A DNA stretch of 64,000 bases from Chryseobacterium paludis. GTDB taxonomy: Bacteria > Bacteroidota > Bacteroidia > Flavobacteriales > Weeksellaceae. The position numbers and the translations under genes were made by a program. This document shows, in pieces, positions 62,636 to 64,000 of this stretch. The notes under the pieces were generated by a model. It searched no databases. It was not told the DNA's origin and saw only the letters and a program-made list of their open reading frames with translations. The stretch spans positions 2,914,001-2,978,000 of the forward strand of contig NZ_CP099966.1 of NCBI RefSeq assembly GCF_025403485.1, written 5' to 3'. Numbering within the stretch: position 1 is the first letter of the stretch; each line of letters opens with the position of its first letter.

Positions 62636-63847
62636 ATGGGTATTAAAAGAAAAATAAAAAATTATATATATTTAAAAAATCATTATCCTTTATCAGAAAA
62701 GACCATTATTCCTGATGAAAGTAAAAAAAATATACTTATTGTAGACAGTCAGATCCCAACATTTGATAAGGATTCTGCTTCTAATCGTATTACAGAAATT
62801 GCTAAGTTTCTGGCAAAACATTATAATGTATATCTTATGGATTGGAGAAAGGCAATTCCAAAAGTAGAATCTAAGAAATACATCAAAAATCTAAATGATC
62901 ATAATGTAAATGTTTATACTCCATTTATAGGAAAATATGGTATAATGAAGGGTAAAAAGCACTTTATTAATGATTTGCTTCCAAAACTTGATTTCGTGTG
63001 GTGCCACAGACCTGAACTTTTCGAATATTATTTAGATTTCTTTAGAGAAAAAGCACCGAAAGTAAAGATCATCTATGATATGGTGGATATTCATTATCTA
63101 AGAATGGAGAGGGGTCTTGAAATTAAGTATGATAAAAACAGAGCTAAAGAATTAGTTCATTATAAGCATATAGAAACTGAATTATGCAAAAAAGCAGATA
63201 AAATTGCAGTAATCAGTGATAAAGAAAAAGAATTTATGACCGCTTTTGTAGATGAATCAAAGTTGTTTACAGTAAGTAATGTTCATAATTTAAAGGTAAA
63301 ACCAGAAGATATGCCAACTTTTGAAAAGAGAAATGGAATATTTTTTATAGGTACTTTTTTACATGATCCCAATGTGGATGCTGTAGAAATATTATATCAT
63401 AAAATCATGCCCTTGGTATGGAAAACCCTGCCAGACTTAAAAATTACAATTATTGGTTCTGAAGCTCCTGAATCAATTGTAAAAATGAATTCAGAAACAT
63501 TTGAAATTGCAGGCTTTGTAGAGAATATAATTCCTTATTATGAAAAATGTTTTGCTTCTGTATCTCCGTTAAGATTTGGAGCTGGTGTAAAAGGTAAGAT
63601 TGGACAGGCATTAGAGTATACTCTTCCTGTATTAACAACCGAAATAGGTGCAGAAGGAATGTTTTTAGAAGATGGAATTACTGCTTTAATTTCTGGTAAT
63701 GAAGATTATCAAAAATTTGCAGATAACATCATTGAGATATGCAGTAATCCATTAACCTGGAATACATTGCATAACAATTCGGAAAAAGCTATTTATCCGT
63801 TTTCGATAGAAGCTCAGAAAGAAGAGATTTTTAAAATGCTGCAATAA
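62636..63847 (+). CDS. Glycosyltransferase family 4 (GT-B fold)
   Basis: A 403-residue GT-B enzyme. The N-terminal half has NILIVDSQIPTFDKDSASNRITEIAKFL and WCHRPELFEYY. The C-terminal donor-binding half has GIFFIGTFLHDPNVDAVEIL, ITIIGSEAPESI, YEKCFASVSPLRFGAGVKGKIGQALEYTLPVLTTEIGAEGM, the usual family-4-like EX7E region. It is the last plus-strand gene of the cluster and faces another transferase gene across a short gap. Confidence 0.88.
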   Translation: MGIKRKIKNYIYLKNHYPLSEKTIIPDESKKNILIVDSQIPTFDKDSASNRITEIAKFLAKHYNVYLMDWRKAIPKVESKKYIKNLNDHNVNVYTPFIGKYGIMKGKKHFINDLLPKLDFVWCHRPELFEYYLDFFREKAPKVKIIYDMVDIHYLRMERGLEIKYDKNRAKELVHYKHIETELCKKADKIAVISDKEKEFMTAFVDESKLFTVSNVHNLKVKPEDMPTFEKRNGIFFIGTFLHDPNVDAVEILYHKIMPLVWKTLPDLKITIIGSEAPESIVKMNSETFEIAGFVENIIPYYEKCFASVSPLRFGAGVKGKIGQALEYTLPVLTTEIGAEGMFLEDGITALISGNEDYQKFADNIIEICSNPLTWNTLHNNSEKAIYPFSIEAQKEEIFKMLQ

Positions 63848-63874
63848 TTAGGAAAGTATATTGTTACAGATCAC

Positions 63875-64000
63875 TTAAGAATCGCTTATTTTTTGATAAA
63901 TAGTAACAAGTTCTTCAGCACTTTTTTCCCAAGAGAAGAGTGCTGAGCGATCCAGTCCTTTTCTAGCATATTTCTCTCTTAATGGCTCATTCAGATACAA
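63875..64000 (-). CDS. Glycosyltransferase C-terminus, partial
   Basis: The last 41 codons of a minus-strand gene that continues beyond the window. They include REKYARKGLDRSALFSWEKS and AEELVTIYQ, the typical C-terminal helix of family-4 glycosyltransferases (FSWEKSAEEL...IY). The stop codon is at 63875-63877. No terminator is evident between it and the converging gene at 62636. Confidence 0.75.
   Translation of the reverse strand: MYLNEPLREKYARKGLDRSALFSWEKSAEELVTIYQKISDS

Overview
The window looks like chromosomal DNA of a Bacteroidota bacterium of the class Flavobacteriia, most likely Chryseobacterium or a close relative. The evidence is low G+C content, Bacteroidota-only families (DUF2480, the DUF3276 Pur-alpha-like protein, ribosomal protein THX, long NusB, cysteine-less L32, a type IX secretion sorting tail) and the promoter signature TAnnTTTG, often with TTG 18-19 bases upstream, in front of many genes. 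Most of the window is ordinary housekeeping sequence. There is one tRNA (His) and no rRNA, insertion sequence or CRISPR array.

Layout. 0-7.3 kb: lpxB, DUF2480, a DUF2723 membrane protein, DUF937, ribosomal THX, a MATE exporter and aspS. 7.3-10.4 kb: a small gene broken by one stop codon, a divergent purA paralog, and a Crp-type regulator with matching palindromes upstream of itself and of purA. 10.5-13.9 kb: a bacterial non-homologous end-joining locus (Ku plus LigD), with LigD split by a frameshift in a run of nine A. 14-20.1 kb: MscS, a short-chain dehydrogenase, nusB-DUF1573-yajC, an ABC exporter and DUF3276. 20.2-23.2 kb: a secreted metalloprotease-like gene between two copies of a 34-bp hairpin, one of them the terminator of tRNA-His. 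23.2-30 kb: bshB1 with a possible leader ORF, a TPR protein, a PstS-like lipoprotein and the exbB-exbD-exbD-tonB energy module. 30-39.9 kb: leuS, a glycosyltransferase, the nlpC-DUF1648-cupin-waaA operon, an O-methyltransferase and an OmpA lipoprotein. 40-47.2 kb: tilS-dsbD, an orphan exbD, lipoproteins, a hydrolase and a patatin. 47.2-56.3 kb: nrnA, rpmH, ftsE, ribE-kinase-trmN6, pdxA and the yceD-rpmF-accB-accC block.

56.4-64 kb is the most accessory part. It holds a MACPF (perforin-fold) lipoprotein, rocD, and a run of five glycosyltransferase-like genes including a tandem paralog pair, followed by the end of a further glycosyltransferase on the other strand. A MACPF lipoprotein near surface-glycan genes recalls the Bacteroidales secreted antimicrobial proteins, where glycan variation gives self-immunity. 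That link is inference here.

The observations most worth a second look are the frameshifted ligD, the MACPF gene with its glycan cluster, the regulator palindromes around purA, the duplicated tRNA terminator flanking the metalloprotease gene, and the near-leaderless 22-codon ORF before bshB1.
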